A DNA stretch of 64,000 nt from an uncultured Oscillospiraceae bacterium (GCA_934565795.1 CAKTIM010000010.1:10148-74147), one strand, 5' to 3'; counted from the first letter of the stretch, positions 27,764 through 37,169 are shown. Notes: generated from the sequence alone by a model not told the origin. Made by a program: numbers and translations.

Positions 27764-28478
27764 TCTGTGCTATGACGGCACCCGCTACCGGGGCTGGCAG
27801 AGAATACCGGGGGCGGACAATACCATTCAGGGCAAGCTGGAGCAGGTTTTGAGCCGAATTCTGGAGGAACCCATTGAGGTCAGCGGCAGCGGGAGGACGG
27901 ATGCCGGTGTCCATGCGCTGGGGCAGGTGGCTTCTTTCCACTGCGAAAGCAGTATGCCCGCCGATCAGATTCTGGAGCAGCTGCGCAGGTATCTTCCCGA
28001 GGACATCGGCATATATTCCTGCAAAGAGGCTTCTGCCCGGTTTCATGCCCGGCTGAACGCCAGGCAAAAAACCTATCGCTACCGCATCTGGAACAGCCGG
28101 GAGCCTTGCGTATTCCGGCGGCGGTACGTGGCGGTTTTCCCGGAGGCCCTGGACACGGATGCCATGCAGCGCTCCGGGGAGCAGCTGGTGGGAGAGCACG
28201 ATTTTTCCGCGTTCTGTACCCGCGCCAGACAGAAAAAATCCACCGTAAGGTGCATCACTGCATTGTCCGTCACGAGAGCGGGGAATGAAATCCATATCAC
28301 CGTCACCGCTGACGGCTTCCTGTACAACATGATGCGCATTATCGCAGGCACGCTGATCGAGGCGGGCAGGGGAGAGCGCAGCCCGGAGGATATTCCGGCT
28401 CTATTTTCCGGCGTGCGGAGCGAGGCGGGCTTCCTGGCACCGGCCCAGGGGCTGTGCCTGATGGAGGTTGAATATTGA
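27744..28478 (+). CDS. truA: tRNA pseudouridine(38-40) synthase
   Basis: Isomerises uridines 38-40 in the tRNA anticodon stem. 244 residues, as usual. The catalytic aspartate is in SGRTDAGVHALGQVASF (about residues 49-65), with conserved KTYRYRIWN and GFLYNMMRIIAGTL blocks. Start at 27744 has ctggagg upstream; the frame before it belongs to the small overlapping gene. Its stop overlaps the next gene's TTG start. Confidence 0.95.
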   Translation: MRNLRLDLCYDGTRYRGWQRIPGADNTIQGKLEQVLSRILEEPIEVSGSGRTDAGVHALGQVASFHCESSMPADQILEQLRRYLPEDIGIYSCKEASARFHARLNARQKTYRYRIWNSREPCVFRRRYVAVFPEALDTDAMQRSGEQLVGEHDFSAFCTRARQKKSTVRCITALSVTRAGNEIHITVTADGFLYNMMRIIAGTLIEAGRGERSPEDIPALFSGVRSEAGFLAPAQGLCLMEVEY

Positions 28479-28816
28479 ACATACAGATTTTTGGAAAGAG
28501 CAAATGCTTTGATACCAAGAAGGCCGAGCGCTACTTCAAGGAGCGGCGGATCAAATACCAGTCCATTGACCTGATTCGCTTCGGCATGTCCGGCAAGGAA
28601 TTTGACAGTGTGCTGCGGGCCGTGGGCGGCATCGATCAGCTTATCGACTGGAACGGAAAGTCCCAGGAGATCACCAATATGAAGTACATGGATGATGTGC
28701 GGGCCAAGGAGGACAAGGTCTTTGACGATCCTGCCCTGATGAAAACCCCCATCGTCCGTAACGGAAAGCAGGCGACCGTGGGCTATTGCCCGGAGGTTTG
28801 GAGCACCTGGGAATAA
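28475..28816 (+). CDS. ArsC/Spx-family thioredoxin-fold protein
   Basis: A 113-residue single-domain protein. It has the ArsC-family cysteine in FGKSKCFDTKKAERYFKERRIKY (residues 6-28), the cis-proline region MKTPIVRNGKQATVGY, and no second CXXC cysteine, so it belongs with arsenate-reductase-like or Spx/MgsR-like members, not a clear Spx. Start is a TTG at 28475 with ggagg nine bases upstream, coupled to truA. Enzyme or regulator cannot be decided. Confidence 0.85.
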   Translation: MNIQIFGKSKCFDTKKAERYFKERRIKYQSIDLIRFGMSGKEFDSVLRAVGGIDQLIDWNGKSQEITNMKYMDDVRAKEDKVFDDPALMKTPIVRNGKQATVGYCPEVWSTWE

Positions 28817-28835
28817 ACAGTTAAACACATCTACG

Positions 28836-28868
28836 AAAGCAGACTTCGCAGGGGGTCTGCTTTTTTCT
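28836..28868 (+). terminator. Intrinsic terminator
   Basis: The stem aagcagac/gtctgctt is followed by six T residues, ending the copA-to-arsC run. Confidence 0.75.
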
Positions 28869-28927
28869 GCTTTTTGCGATTTTATTCTTGAAGTTTGGAA
28901 TGAAAAATGGTATGCTAGGAGGAGCGT

Positions 28928-30262
28928 ATGGCAAAAATCCTGGACTGGCTGTATGAACTGCTGTGGGGTACGCCAATGCTCCTGCTGATGCTGGGCATTG
29001 GCGTATGGCTGACGGTCTGCACGCGCTTTGTGCAGCTGAGGCTGTTTCCCCAGGCGGTGCGCCGCTTTCTGCGCAGGGATACGCCCAGCGGCGGCGTGTC
29101 GCCCTTTCGCGCCCTGTGTACCGCGCTGGCCGCGACGGTCGGCACCGGGAATCTGGTGGGCGTGGCCGGGGCGATCTGCCTGGGTGGGCCGGGGGCTGTC
29201 TTTTGGATGCTCTTCTTTGCGTTCTTCGGCATGGCGGTGAAGTTTGCCGAGGCGACCCTGGCGGTGCGTTACCGGCAGCGCCGGGATGGCGAGATCGTGG
29301 GCGGCCCCATGTATATGATCCGCGCCCAGCTGCCCCGCGTCTTTTTGCCGCTGGCCTATGTATACAGTGCCTGCGGCGTCCTTGCCAGCTTTGGCGTGGG
29401 GAATCTCACCCAGGTCAATGCCATCGTTACCGGCGTCCAGAGCATTCGCCCGGAGCTGTCACCCATTGCCCTGTGCCTGGGGCTGACGGCGCTGGTGGGA
29501 TTCGCGTTCTGGAAGGGCGCGGATTCCATTGGAAGCGTTGCCGAAAGACTGGTGCCCTACGCCGCCAGCACCTATTTTGTGCTGTGCCTGATTTTCCTGG
29601 CCTGCCGATCCTCTCTGATTCCAAAAGCGTTCCATGATATTTTCACCGGCGCTTTTTCTCCCAGGGCCATTACCGGCGGCCTGATCGGCTCCGCCGTCCG
29701 GGCAGTGCAGGTGGGGTGCAGCCGGGGCGTTTTCACCCACGAGGCCGGGATGGGCACCGCGTCCATTGCCCATGCCTCCGCCGCAGTCGACCACCCGGTA
29801 GAGCAGGGGATGATGGGCCTGCTGGAGGTATTCTTGGATACCTTCGTCATTTGCACCATAACGGCCCTGGTCATTCTATGCAGCGGCGTACCTGTCACCT
29901 ATGGGACGGATGCCGGGGCGGCGCTGACGGTTTCTGCTTTCTCCGCCGTTTACGGCAGCTTTGGAAAGGTAATTGTTGCGGCGTTTCTTGCCTGCTTTGC
30001 CTACGCCACCATTTTAGGCTGGAGCCTGTATGGGCTTCGCTGCGCTCAGTTCCTGTTTGGCCGGAGGGTTGCTCCCGTTTTCTTTGTGTTTCAGACGGCG
30101 GCGGTGACCCTGGGGGCGGTGCTGAAAACTCCGATGGTGTGGAAAATGGCCGAAATTGTCAATGGTCTGATGGCCATTCCAAATTTACTCGCTCTATGCT
30201 TTCTCAGCCCGGAGCTGCGAAGGCTCACAAATTCTTATACACGCGAAACATCCAGGAGGTAA
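28928..30262 (+). CDS. Sodium:alanine symporter (AGCS family)
   Basis: A 444-residue Na+-coupled amino acid symporter with about ten helices. Family blocks are the early FVQLRLFPQAVRRFL loop, GVSPFRALCTALAATVGTGNLVGVAGAI (about 55-82), EATLAVRYRQRRDGEIVGGPMYMI, and GCSRGVFTHEAGMGTASIAHASA near 265. Transports alanine or glycine inward. An aggaggagc site precedes the ATG. It is followed two bases later by an aminotransferase gene, which fits joint amino-acid use. Confidence 0.92.
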   Translation: MAKILDWLYELLWGTPMLLLMLGIGVWLTVCTRFVQLRLFPQAVRRFLRRDTPSGGVSPFRALCTALAATVGTGNLVGVAGAICLGGPGAVFWMLFFAFFGMAVKFAEATLAVRYRQRRDGEIVGGPMYMIRAQLPRVFLPLAYVYSACGVLASFGVGNLTQVNAIVTGVQSIRPELSPIALCLGLTALVGFAFWKGADSIGSVAERLVPYAASTYFVLCLIFLACRSSLIPKAFHDIFTGAFSPRAITGGLIGSAVRAVQVGCSRGVFTHEAGMGTASIAHASAAVDHPVEQGMMGLLEVFLDTFVICTITALVILCSGVPVTYGTDAGAALTVSAFSAVYGSFGKVIVAAFLACFAYATILGWSLYGLRCAQFLFGRRVAPVFFVFQTAAVTLGAVLKTPMVWKMAEIVNGLMAIPNLLALCFLSPELRRLTNSYTRETSRR

Positions 30263-30264
30263 TT

Positions 30265-31491
30265 ATGCAAATTTCCATCAATGCCAACCGCTGCGAGCCG
30301 TCGCCCATGCGCAAGTTTCACCCGTTGGCGGTGGCTGCCGAGAAAAGCGGCAAGAAGATTTATCATCTGAACATTGGTCAGCCCGACCTGGAAACGCCGA
30401 CGGCCTACTATGAGACCATTCGGAATTTCAATCGCAAGACCCTGGCCTACGATGCCTCCCCCGGAAATCCGCTGCTCATCGATGCCATTCGGAATTACTA
30501 TGCCGGGCTGGGCATCGACCTGGAGCCGAATGACGTGCTGATTACCACCGGCGGCAGCGAGGCGCTGCTGCTGACATGCCTGAGCATTCTCGACCCCTAT
30601 ACCGAGGTCATTATCCCGGAGCCGTACTATCCCAATTACACCACCTTCGTCCATGCGGCGGGCGGCGTTATCCGCGCCCTGCCCACGAACCCCTGGGAAG
30701 GCTACCGCTACGCCCAGCGGGACAGAATCGAAAGCCAGATCACCCGCAACACCCGTGCCATTCTCATTACCAACCCCGGCAACCCCACCGGCGTGGTGCT
30801 GGATCAGCAGGAAATGCGGATGATCGCCGATATTGCCAAGGAGCATGACCTGTTTTTGATCTGCGACGAGGTGTACCGGGAATTCTGCTACGACGATAAA
30901 TTCGGCGTGCCCTCCATGGCCCACTTCGATGACATTCAGGATAACCTGGTGATCATCGACTCCGTTTCCAAGCGCTTCTCCGCCTGCGGTGCCCGGGTGG
31001 GCGCAGTGATTACCAAAAATAAGGAGCTGCAGCAGGCAATCCTGAAGTTCTGCCAGTCCCGCCTGTCCGTCGCCACCATCGACCAGCTGGGCGCTGCCGC
31101 GCTGTACTCGGTGGATTCCAGCTTCTTCCGCAGGAGCAAGGAGGAATACCGCCGCCGCAGAGATACGGTGATCGCGGGCCTGCGGAAGATTCCCGGCGTG
31201 GTGGTGGAGGTGCCCATGGGCGCGTTCTACGTAATGGCCAGCCTGCCGGTGGATGATTCCGACAAGTTCCAGAGATGGCTCTTGGAGGAGTTCGACGACA
31301 ACGGCGACACCGTCATGTTTGCCCCCGGTGCTCCGTTCTACGAGACCCCCGGCAAGGGCATCAACGAGGTACGTATTGCCTACGTCCTGAACCAGCAGGA
31401 CTTGAGCCGCGCCATGGACGTCCTGGCTGCCGGAATCGCCGCCTATCAGAAAAAGGTGATGAAGGTCTCCAGCCCCAGCGTGGACGCCTAA
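30265..31491 (+). CDS. PLP-dependent aminotransferase class I/II
   Basis: A 408-residue aspartate-aminotransferase-fold enzyme. The pyridoxal phosphate lysine is in IDSVSKRFSACGARVGAV (about 240), NPGNPTG near 170 holds the cofactor ring, DEVYREFCYDD follows, and the C-terminal arginine site is in NEVRIAYVLN. The N-terminal HLNIGQPDLETPTAYYE is typical of aspartate/aromatic-type members. Substrate is uncertain; the neighbouring alanine symporter suggests an amino acid it can import. A ccaggagg site precedes the ATG. Confidence 0.9.
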   Translation: MQISINANRCEPSPMRKFHPLAVAAEKSGKKIYHLNIGQPDLETPTAYYETIRNFNRKTLAYDASPGNPLLIDAIRNYYAGLGIDLEPNDVLITTGGSEALLLTCLSILDPYTEVIIPEPYYPNYTTFVHAAGGVIRALPTNPWEGYRYAQRDRIESQITRNTRAILITNPGNPTGVVLDQQEMRMIADIAKEHDLFLICDEVYREFCYDDKFGVPSMAHFDDIQDNLVIIDSVSKRFSACGARVGAVITKNKELQQAILKFCQSRLSVATIDQLGAAALYSVDSSFFRRSKEEYRRRRDTVIAGLRKIPGVVVEVPMGAFYVMASLPVDDSDKFQRWLLEEFDDNGDTVMFAPGAPFYETPGKGINEVRIAYVLNQQDLSRAMDVLAAGIAAYQKKVMKVSSPSVDA

Positions 31492-31510
31492 ACCGTCCTA
31501 CATATTTGAA

Positions 31511-31540
31511 AAGGCTGCCGATTCGTTCGGCAGCCTTTTG
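31511..31540. terminator. Bidirectional terminator
   Basis: The stem aaggctgccg/cggcagcctt with T-rich tails on both strands separates the aminotransferase gene from the convergent TSCPD gene. Confidence 0.8.
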
Positions 31541-31554
31541 CGGTTCAATTATGT

Positions 31555-31809
31555 TTATGCCCCCTGCGTCTTGAATTCCTTCAGCGCCTTGGCCAGCTGG
31601 TCGGGGCAGGAGGTGGACTTCATGCCGCACTTGATGCCCTCCAGGAGGGAGATCACCTCGTCGATGTTCTGCCCCTCCACCAGCGCGCCGATGCCCTTCA
31701 GGTTGCCGTTGCAGCCGCCCAGGAACTGAACGTCGTGCACCTTGCCGTCCTCTACATTAAAAAAGATCTTCTGGGAGCAGGTTCCCTTGGTTTTGTATTC
31801 GTACTGCAT
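31555..31809 (-). CDS. TSCPD domain protein
   Basis: An 84-residue small protein. It has the cysteine-containing FLGGCNGNLKGIGALVEGQ and the family-naming motif STSCPDQLAKAL near the C-terminus. The same domain is found at the end of some ribonucleotide reductases; stand-alone members have no assigned function. Start at 31809 has aaaggaag upstream. It is 17 bp behind ybaK. Confidence 0.88.
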   Translation of the reverse strand: MQYEYKTKGTCSQKIFFNVEDGKVHDVQFLGGCNGNLKGIGALVEGQNIDEVISLLEGIKCGMKSTSCPDQLAKALKEFKTQGA

Positions 31810-31826
31810 TTGTTTCTTCCTTTCTG

Positions 31827-32315
31827 TTATACGGTGATATCTGCCAGAACAGCGCCGGTCAGCTTTGCCAGCGCCTCCGGGTTCAGCGTTATTTGATGCC
31901 CTCGCTCCCCGGCGGAGACGGCAATCTCCTCCCAAAGGATACAGGTTTCATCCATAAAGGTGGGATACCTTTTCTTCATGCCCACAGGGCTGCACCCACC
32001 GCGGATATAGCCGGTGAGGGGGAGCAGCTCCTTGACGGCAATCAGCTCCATATTCTTGTCTCCGGCGGCCTTTGCAGCCTTTTTCAGATCCAGCTCACAG
32101 CAGACGGGGATGCAGAATACATTAATGCCCGTGCGCTCGCCCCGCGCTACCAGCGTTTTGAATACCTGCTCCGGCGGCATGGCCAGCGCCTCGGCGGCAT
32201 GCATGCCGTTTAGGTCGTTTTCATCAAATTCGTAAAATGCCTCGCGGCAGGGGATTCCCGCCTGCTCCACTAGGCGGACTGCATTTGTTTTTGTACTCAC
32301 TTTGATCACCGACAC
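31827..32315 (-). CDS. ybaK: YbaK-type Cys-tRNA(Pro) deacylase
   Basis: A trans-editing hydrolase that removes cysteine from mischarged tRNA(Pro). 162 residues. The catalytic lysine is in QVFKTLVARG (about 49-58) and GYIRGGCSPVGMKKRYPTFMDE forms the conserved pocket. A cytoplasmic, single-domain protein. First gene of a two-gene minus-strand unit with the TSCPD gene. Confidence 0.9.
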   Translation of the reverse strand: MSVIKVSTKTNAVRLVEQAGIPCREAFYEFDENDLNGMHAAEALAMPPEQVFKTLVARGERTGINVFCIPVCCELDLKKAAKAAGDKNMELIAVKELLPLTGYIRGGCSPVGMKKRYPTFMDETCILWEEIAVSAGERGHQITLNPEALAKLTGAVLADITV

Positions 32316-32398
32316 TATTATACGTCATGTAGTCAAGGCTTTCAAGGGTGAATATTCCTCCTTTTTCTGGTTACCATAGCAGCAAAAGGAGGTTTTTT

Positions 32399-33103
32399 AT
32401 GAACGAGCAGAAAAATCCAGAAATGCGAAAGCAGGAGCGGGAGCAGCTGGTGGAGCTGGGCAGCGACCTGACCCGCACCGGCAGCAGCAATATCTACACA
32501 CTTACCATCATTGGCCAGATCGAGGGGCATCAGGTCGCGCCGGAGACGGTCAAGACAACGAAGTATGAGCATATTCTGCCCCTGCTTGCAGGTATCGAGG
32601 AGAGCGACGAGATCGACGGTCTGCTGCTGCTTCTGAACACGGTGGGCGGAGACATTGAGGCGGGACTTGCCATTGCAGAGATGATTGCCGGAATGAAAAA
32701 GCCCACTGTCTCCCTGGTGCTGGGGGGCGGGCACTCCATCGGCATTCCGCTGGCCGTATGCACCAAGCGCTCCTTCATCACGCCTACCGCCAGCATGACC
32801 GTCCACCCGGTACGCATGACCGGGCTTGTGGTGGGAGCGCCGCAGACCTTCCGCTATTTTCAGCGGATACAGGAGCAGATCACCGATTTTGTAACCGCCA
32901 ACTCTAAAATCTCCCGAGAAAACTTTGAAAAATATATGATGGCCACCGGCGAGATGGCCACGGATGTGGGCACGATCCTCTATGGAAAGGAGGCCGTCTC
33001 CTCCGGCCTGATCGACCGTCTGGGCGGCCTGAACGACGCGCTTTCGGCGCTGCACAAGATGATCGACCACCCGAAATCCGAGCGCAGGCAACGCCAGCGG
33101 TGA
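32399..33103 (+). CDS. tepA: ClpP-family serine protease, TepA-like
   Basis: A 234-residue ClpP/crotonase-fold protease. Visible are GHQVAPETVKTTKYEHILPLL, LLNTVGGDIEAGLAIAEMI (oxyanion-side helix), a GGGHSIGIPLAV segment with the presumed nucleophile serine and the histidine in MTVHPVRMTG. B. subtilis TepA is germination-related and lies next to spoIIIE; the same neighbourhood is kept here with one UppP-like gene between. Start at 32399 has aaaggagg seven bases upstream. Confidence 0.88.
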   Translation: MNEQKNPEMRKQEREQLVELGSDLTRTGSSNIYTLTIIGQIEGHQVAPETVKTTKYEHILPLLAGIEESDEIDGLLLLLNTVGGDIEAGLAIAEMIAGMKKPTVSLVLGGGHSIGIPLAVCTKRSFITPTASMTVHPVRMTGLVVGAPQTFRYFQRIQEQITDFVTANSKISRENFEKYMMATGEMATDVGTILYGKEAVSSGLIDRLGGLNDALSALHKMIDHPKSERRQRQR

Positions 33104-33220
33104 AATGTTGCGGCAGCGGCAGAAACATGCCGCTGCCGATTTTGGTTACTGCCCTGGGGGACGCAAGCGGACAGGCTGAGGTGATGGTGCGGTTTTGCAA
33201 TAGTATTTTTGAAAAAGGGC

Positions 33221-33249
33221 TGGAAATTCATTCCTGACTATGCTATAAT
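33221..33249 (+). promoter_or_regulatory. Putative promoter of the UppP-like gene
   Basis: TATAAT at 33244-33249 lies 17 bp after tggaaa, a weak -35. Transcription would begin near 33256, which argues against the ATG at 33253 as the start codon of the downstream gene. Confidence 0.45.
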
Positions 33250-33282
33250 AAAATGAAAAGTTTTGTAAAGGAGAGGGCAGGC

Positions 33283-34119
33283 GTGGAATTATCTGGCATT
33301 GAACACCTGATTTATGGCTTCCTGTCCGGCTTGACGGAGATTTTTCCCGTCTCGGCGCGTGCGCACAGCGCCATTGTGCTGAAGGTGCTGGGGGCGGAAA
33401 GGATCAGCGGGTTCCCTGTGCTATTGATTCATGCTGCCGTTCTGGCAGCGATTTATCTGTCCTGCAAGGCGCAGCTGGTCAAAATGTACCGTGCCCGGCG
33501 ACTGGCCCGCGTTCCCAAGAAGCGCCGCAAGCGCCCGCTGGATCTGTGCAGCCTGATGGATTCCCGCTTTTTGTTTACCATGATGCTCCCGGTGATTTTG
33601 GTTGACCTGCTCTATGGAAAGATCTCCGAAATCAGCTTTGGGCTGCTGGCGATATCCGTACTGCTGTTTGTCAACGGTGTTTTTCTGTACATCCCCCAGT
33701 TTTTCCCGGGGAGCAATAAGGACGCCCGCTCCCTTTCCAGAGTCGAGGGACTTGTGATGGGCATCGGCGGGGGGCTGTCCGTTATCCCCGGCATGTCCGG
33801 CGTCGGTGCTTCGCTGTCCATCGGCTCTATCTACGGCGTGGAGCGCGGCTATGCCCTGAATATGTCGCTGATGATGAGCATGGCTTATTTCGCCGGAATG
33901 GTGGTGTATGACATCGCCGGTATCATCCGCAATGGGTTGGGGCTGTTCAGCTTCCAGTGGTTCCTGATTTATGTACTGACGGCAGCTCTGGCCTTTGTTG
34001 GGGCTATGCTGGCGATCAGAGTGATGCGCTCCCTTGCCGCTGACAAGGGATACCAAATCTTCTCCTATTACTGCTGGGGCATTGCCCTGTTTACCTTTAT
34101 CCTGAACCTGATGGCATAA
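33283..34119 (+). CDS. UppP/BacA-like membrane protein with altered catalytic motif
   Basis: About 278 residues and eight membrane segments. GLTEIFPVSARAHS (about residues 12-25) keeps the glutamate and serine of the first undecaprenyl-pyrophosphatase motif, but the second motif reads PGMSGVGASLSIG instead of PGTSRSGAT, so the conserved arginine is absent. It may be a divergent sporulation-linked member or catalytically changed. I chose the GTG at 33283, which has aaaggag at good spacing; the ATG at 33253 sits on top of the promoter. Confidence 0.8.
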   Translation: MELSGIEHLIYGFLSGLTEIFPVSARAHSAIVLKVLGAERISGFPVLLIHAAVLAAIYLSCKAQLVKMYRARRLARVPKKRRKRPLDLCSLMDSRFLFTMMLPVILVDLLYGKISEISFGLLAISVLLFVNGVFLYIPQFFPGSNKDARSLSRVEGLVMGIGGGLSVIPGMSGVGASLSIGSIYGVERGYALNMSLMMSMAYFAGMVVYDIAGIIRNGLGLFSFQWFLIYVLTAALAFVGAMLAIRVMRSLAADKGYQIFSYYCWGIALFTFILNLMA

Positions 34120-34133
34120 GGAGATTCCTGCAT

Positions 34134-36956
34134 ATGGCAAAGAAGAAAACAAAGCAGCAGAGCAAGGCCTCCGGCGCTGCTTCCAAGAAAAAGGCGTCAC
34201 CGGCGAAAAACAGCCGTCCCGCCTCCAAATCCTCCAAGGCAACCAAAACGCCAAAGGTGAAAACGGAGTATGAAAGCGGCATTCCTGCTGCCACCGTGAC
34301 GGCCATCGTCAGCCTGCTCCTGTTCATCCTGTTCCTGGTGATCTGCGTGAACCCGGACGGCGTGGTGCTCAAGGCCATCGGCAACCTCCTGACCGGCCTG
34401 GTGGGCCGGGCCGGGTTTTATTTTTCTGTCCCAGCGCTGCTGTACCTTTTCATCATCAACGCTTTTGCGCGAAGGAGCAACGTCACCATGCGCAGCATCT
34501 GCACGGTGGCCTTTGTGCTCCTGTGTGGGTGTATTTATCACCTGGCCGTGCAGACCCAGGGAATGGCCAGCGGCCTTGCGATTTTCCCCGACCTGTATCT
34601 GAGCGGAATGGAGGGCCGCAGCGGCGGTGTGCTGTGCGGCGGCCTGGCCGTGCTGCTGCGGGGGGCGTTTGGGAATGTGGTTTCCTATATTCTGATTGGC
34701 ATATCTGCCGTGCTGACGCTGCTGGGGGCTTTGGAAATTACCATTCCCAGCCTGATTCGCGCCATCATAAACCGGCCCAGAGGCGGTTGGGAAAATGAAG
34801 AGCAGCAGCAGGTCTACGTGGAGCCCGCCACTGCGGTGGTCAACCACATCGCCAACAAGCAGATCGAGAATAAGCGCAAGCGCCTCCAGAAGCAGCAGCT
34901 CCAGCTTCAGCGCGAGCAGCTGATGCAGCAAATTTCTGAAAACCAGACGGAGCTTCCGCCTGCGAAGGCCCCCCGGTGGGCTGCGGATGCCCAGGAGAAG
35001 GCCGGTTCCTCCGCAAGAGAGCCGGTGGCAAAGCCGCCGCTGCCGCCCAAGCGCGGTGAGGCTGCCGCCCCAACCCCTGTTCGGGATTATTCCAGCGGCA
35101 CGCCCTCCAACGCAGCCAATATGATGTCCACCATCGACCTGGATATCGAGTCGCCTCTGTTTGCCTCCGGCACCCCTGCCAAGCCTGCCGTGCCTGTGCG
35201 GGTGGACGCGGATCAGGATATGGAAGAAATTCCGGCCGCAATGCCGCCGCTGGAGGAGGAGATTCCCATAAAGCCCGCCCGGAAAGCGTCGACTTCCCCC
35301 AAGCCAGCCCGGCAGGAGGCAGCTGTTGCACCTGCTGAGGTAAAGCCCGGAAAGGTGACCGAAAAGGATGCCCAGAAATCTGCAATTCAGGTGGCAATGG
35401 AGATTCAGCAGGGGAGCGGCGCAGCGCCCGCTGAATACTGCTTCCCGCCCATCAGTCTTTTGAAGCGCCCCGCCGGCGGCAGCGCCGATGGGACGGACGA
35501 GATGCGGGAGAATTCCCGCCGTCTGAATGAGACCCTGGCCAGCTTCCACATCGACGCGCACATCATCAATGTCACCCGCGGCCCCAGCGTCACCCGGTAT
35601 GAGGTGGAGCTGGACAAGGGCGTCCGCCTCAATAAGCTGACCAACTGCGCCGATGACATTGCCCTGAGCCTGGGCGCGTCTGGCGTCCGCATTGCGGCGG
35701 TTCCTGGAAAGATTTCCATCGTGGGCATTGAGGTGCCCAACCGGGCCGTCACCATGGTTTCCCTGCGGGAGGTGATTGACTCCCAGGAATTCACCAAGTC
35801 CAAATCCAAGTCCTCCTTTGCGGTGGGCAAGGATATCAGCGGCTCCTGCATTGTCGGCAACATTGCCAAAATGCCCCATATGCTGATCGCCGGTACCACC
35901 GGCTCCGGCAAGTCGGTGTGCATGAACTCCATCATCATCAGCCTTTTGTACAAGTCCGGCCCCGAGGATGTAAAGCTTATCATGGTGGATCCAAAGATGG
36001 TGGAGCTGGGCATTTACAACGGCATTCCCCATTTGCTGATTCCCGTGGTCACCGACCCCAAAAAGGCCGCCGGTTCCCTGCAATGGGCGGTAACGGAGAT
36101 GCTGCGGCGGTATAAGATGATGTCCGACCTGGGCGTGCGTGACCTGGAATCTTTCAACAGCATCGTGGTGCAGGAGGAGGGCGGCCAGAAGCTTCCCCAG
36201 GTAGTTATCATCATCGACGAGCTGGCCGATTTGATGCTGGTGGCCGCCAAAGAGGTGGAGGACTCCATCTGCCGCATTGCCCAGATGGGCCGCGCCGCCG
36301 GAATGCATCTAATCATTGCTACCCAGCGTCCCTCTGCCGACGTGATCACCGGCCTGATGAAGGCCAATATTCCGTCGCGCATTGCGTTTGCCGTCGCCTC
36401 CGCCATGGAATCCCGTATTATCCTGGACACCCAGGGCGCGGAAAAGCTGGTGGGCAAGGGCGACATGCTGTATGCCCCTATCGGGATCGGCAAGCCGCTG
36501 CGTGTGCAGGGCTGCTTCGTTTCCGACTCCGAGGTGGAAGCCGTGGCCGGATATGTCAAGCAGCACTATATGGCTGACTATAACCAGCAGGTTTTGGAAG
36601 AGATCGAGAAGAAGGCGCAGCAGACGGGAAAGAGCGGCAAGCCCGGCCAGACAGAGCCGGAGCCGTCCTCCGAGGAGCTGGAGGGGGATGAAATGCTCCC
36701 GGCTGCCGTGGATGTCATTCTGGAAACCGGCCAGGCCTCCGTGTCCATGCTCCAGCGCCGCCTTAAGCTGGGCTACGCCCGCGCGGCAAGGATCGTGGAT
36801 GAAATGGAGGAAAAGGGAATCGTCGGCCCCTTCCAGGGCTCCAAGCCCCGCGCAATTCTGGTCACCAAGGAGCAATGGGCAGCCATGAAGGGCGGCGGTG
36901 AGCAAATGAGCATGGACGACTTTGATAACGATCCCGTCCCAGAGGAACTGGACTAA
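34134..36956 (+). CDS. ftsK: DNA translocase FtsK/SpoIIIE
   Basis: A 940-residue septal DNA pump. The lysine-rich start (1-42) is followed by four to five membrane helices (about 45-210), a long charged, proline-rich linker (220-430) and the motor. The motor holds Walker A AGTTGSGKSVCMNS (about 590), Walker B VVIIIDELADLMLV (about 690) and ATQRPSADVITG. A C-terminal winged-helix gamma domain (about 860-925) recognises orientation sequences. It moves the chromosome through the division or sporulation septum. The neighbourhood (tepA upstream, spoIIIA downstream) favours a SpoIIIE role. Confidence 0.95.
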   Translation: MAKKKTKQQSKASGAASKKKASPAKNSRPASKSSKATKTPKVKTEYESGIPAATVTAIVSLLLFILFLVICVNPDGVVLKAIGNLLTGLVGRAGFYFSVPALLYLFIINAFARRSNVTMRSICTVAFVLLCGCIYHLAVQTQGMASGLAIFPDLYLSGMEGRSGGVLCGGLAVLLRGAFGNVVSYILIGISAVLTLLGALEITIPSLIRAIINRPRGGWENEEQQQVYVEPATAVVNHIANKQIENKRKRLQKQQLQLQREQLMQQISENQTELPPAKAPRWAADAQEKAGSSAREPVAKPPLPPKRGEAAAPTPVRDYSSGTPSNAANMMSTIDLDIESPLFASGTPAKPAVPVRVDADQDMEEIPAAMPPLEEEIPIKPARKASTSPKPARQEAAVAPAEVKPGKVTEKDAQKSAIQVAMEIQQGSGAAPAEYCFPPISLLKRPAGGSADGTDEMRENSRRLNETLASFHIDAHIINVTRGPSVTRYEVELDKGVRLNKLTNCADDIALSLGASGVRIAAVPGKISIVGIEVPNRAVTMVSLREVIDSQEFTKSKSKSSFAVGKDISGSCIVGNIAKMPHMLIAGTTGSGKSVCMNSIIISLLYKSGPEDVKLIMVDPKMVELGIYNGIPHLLIPVVTDPKKAAGSLQWAVTEMLRRYKMMSDLGVRDLESFNSIVVQEEGGQKLPQVVIIIDELADLMLVAAKEVEDSICRIAQMGRAAGMHLIIATQRPSADVITGLMKANIPSRIAFAVASAMESRIILDTQGAEKLVGKGDMLYAPIGIGKPLRVQGCFVSDSEVEAVAGYVKQHYMADYNQQVLEEIEKKAQQTGKSGKPGQTEPEPSSEELEGDEMLPAAVDVILETGQASVSMLQRRLKLGYARAARIVDEMEEKGIVGPFQGSKPRAILVTKEQWAAMKGGGEQMSMDDFDNDPVPEELD

Positions 36957-36960
36957 ATTC

Positions 36961-37060
36961 TAAGGAATCTCTGAATAAATCGTCTGCGGCTGAACAGCGG
37001 ATCTTTTGGTGAAAAAGCTCTCGCTGTCAGCTCCTGCCCATTGAATCAGAGCTTCTCTAA
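36961..37060 (-). repeat. Dispersed foldback repeat, copy 2 (internally deleted)
   Basis: About 100 bp with the same ends as the other copies (ctctgaataaatcg on the left, ttgaatcagagcttctc on the right) but without the central ggatgaaaaatgg fold. It lies five bases behind the ftsK stop codon. Confidence 0.7.
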
Positions 37061-37067
37061 AGTTGGA

Positions 37068-37106
37068 AATAATGGCTTTTCTTCACGAAAGGCCATTATT
37101 TTTTTG
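37068..37106 (+). terminator. Intrinsic terminator behind ftsK
   Basis: The stem aaataatggc/gccattattt is followed by a long T-run and lies right after the foldback repeat. Confidence 0.75.
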
Positions 37107-37169
37107 CCCTTTTCGCCTGAGCGCATGATACCCCCGTGCAGCGCATAGGCTTTCCCAGGAGTGATGCAA

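Noticed and set aside
34197..36308. 703-codon minus-strand frame opposite ftsK
   Set aside because: Long open frame caused by GC bias; no recognisable domains, while ftsK is unmistakable.
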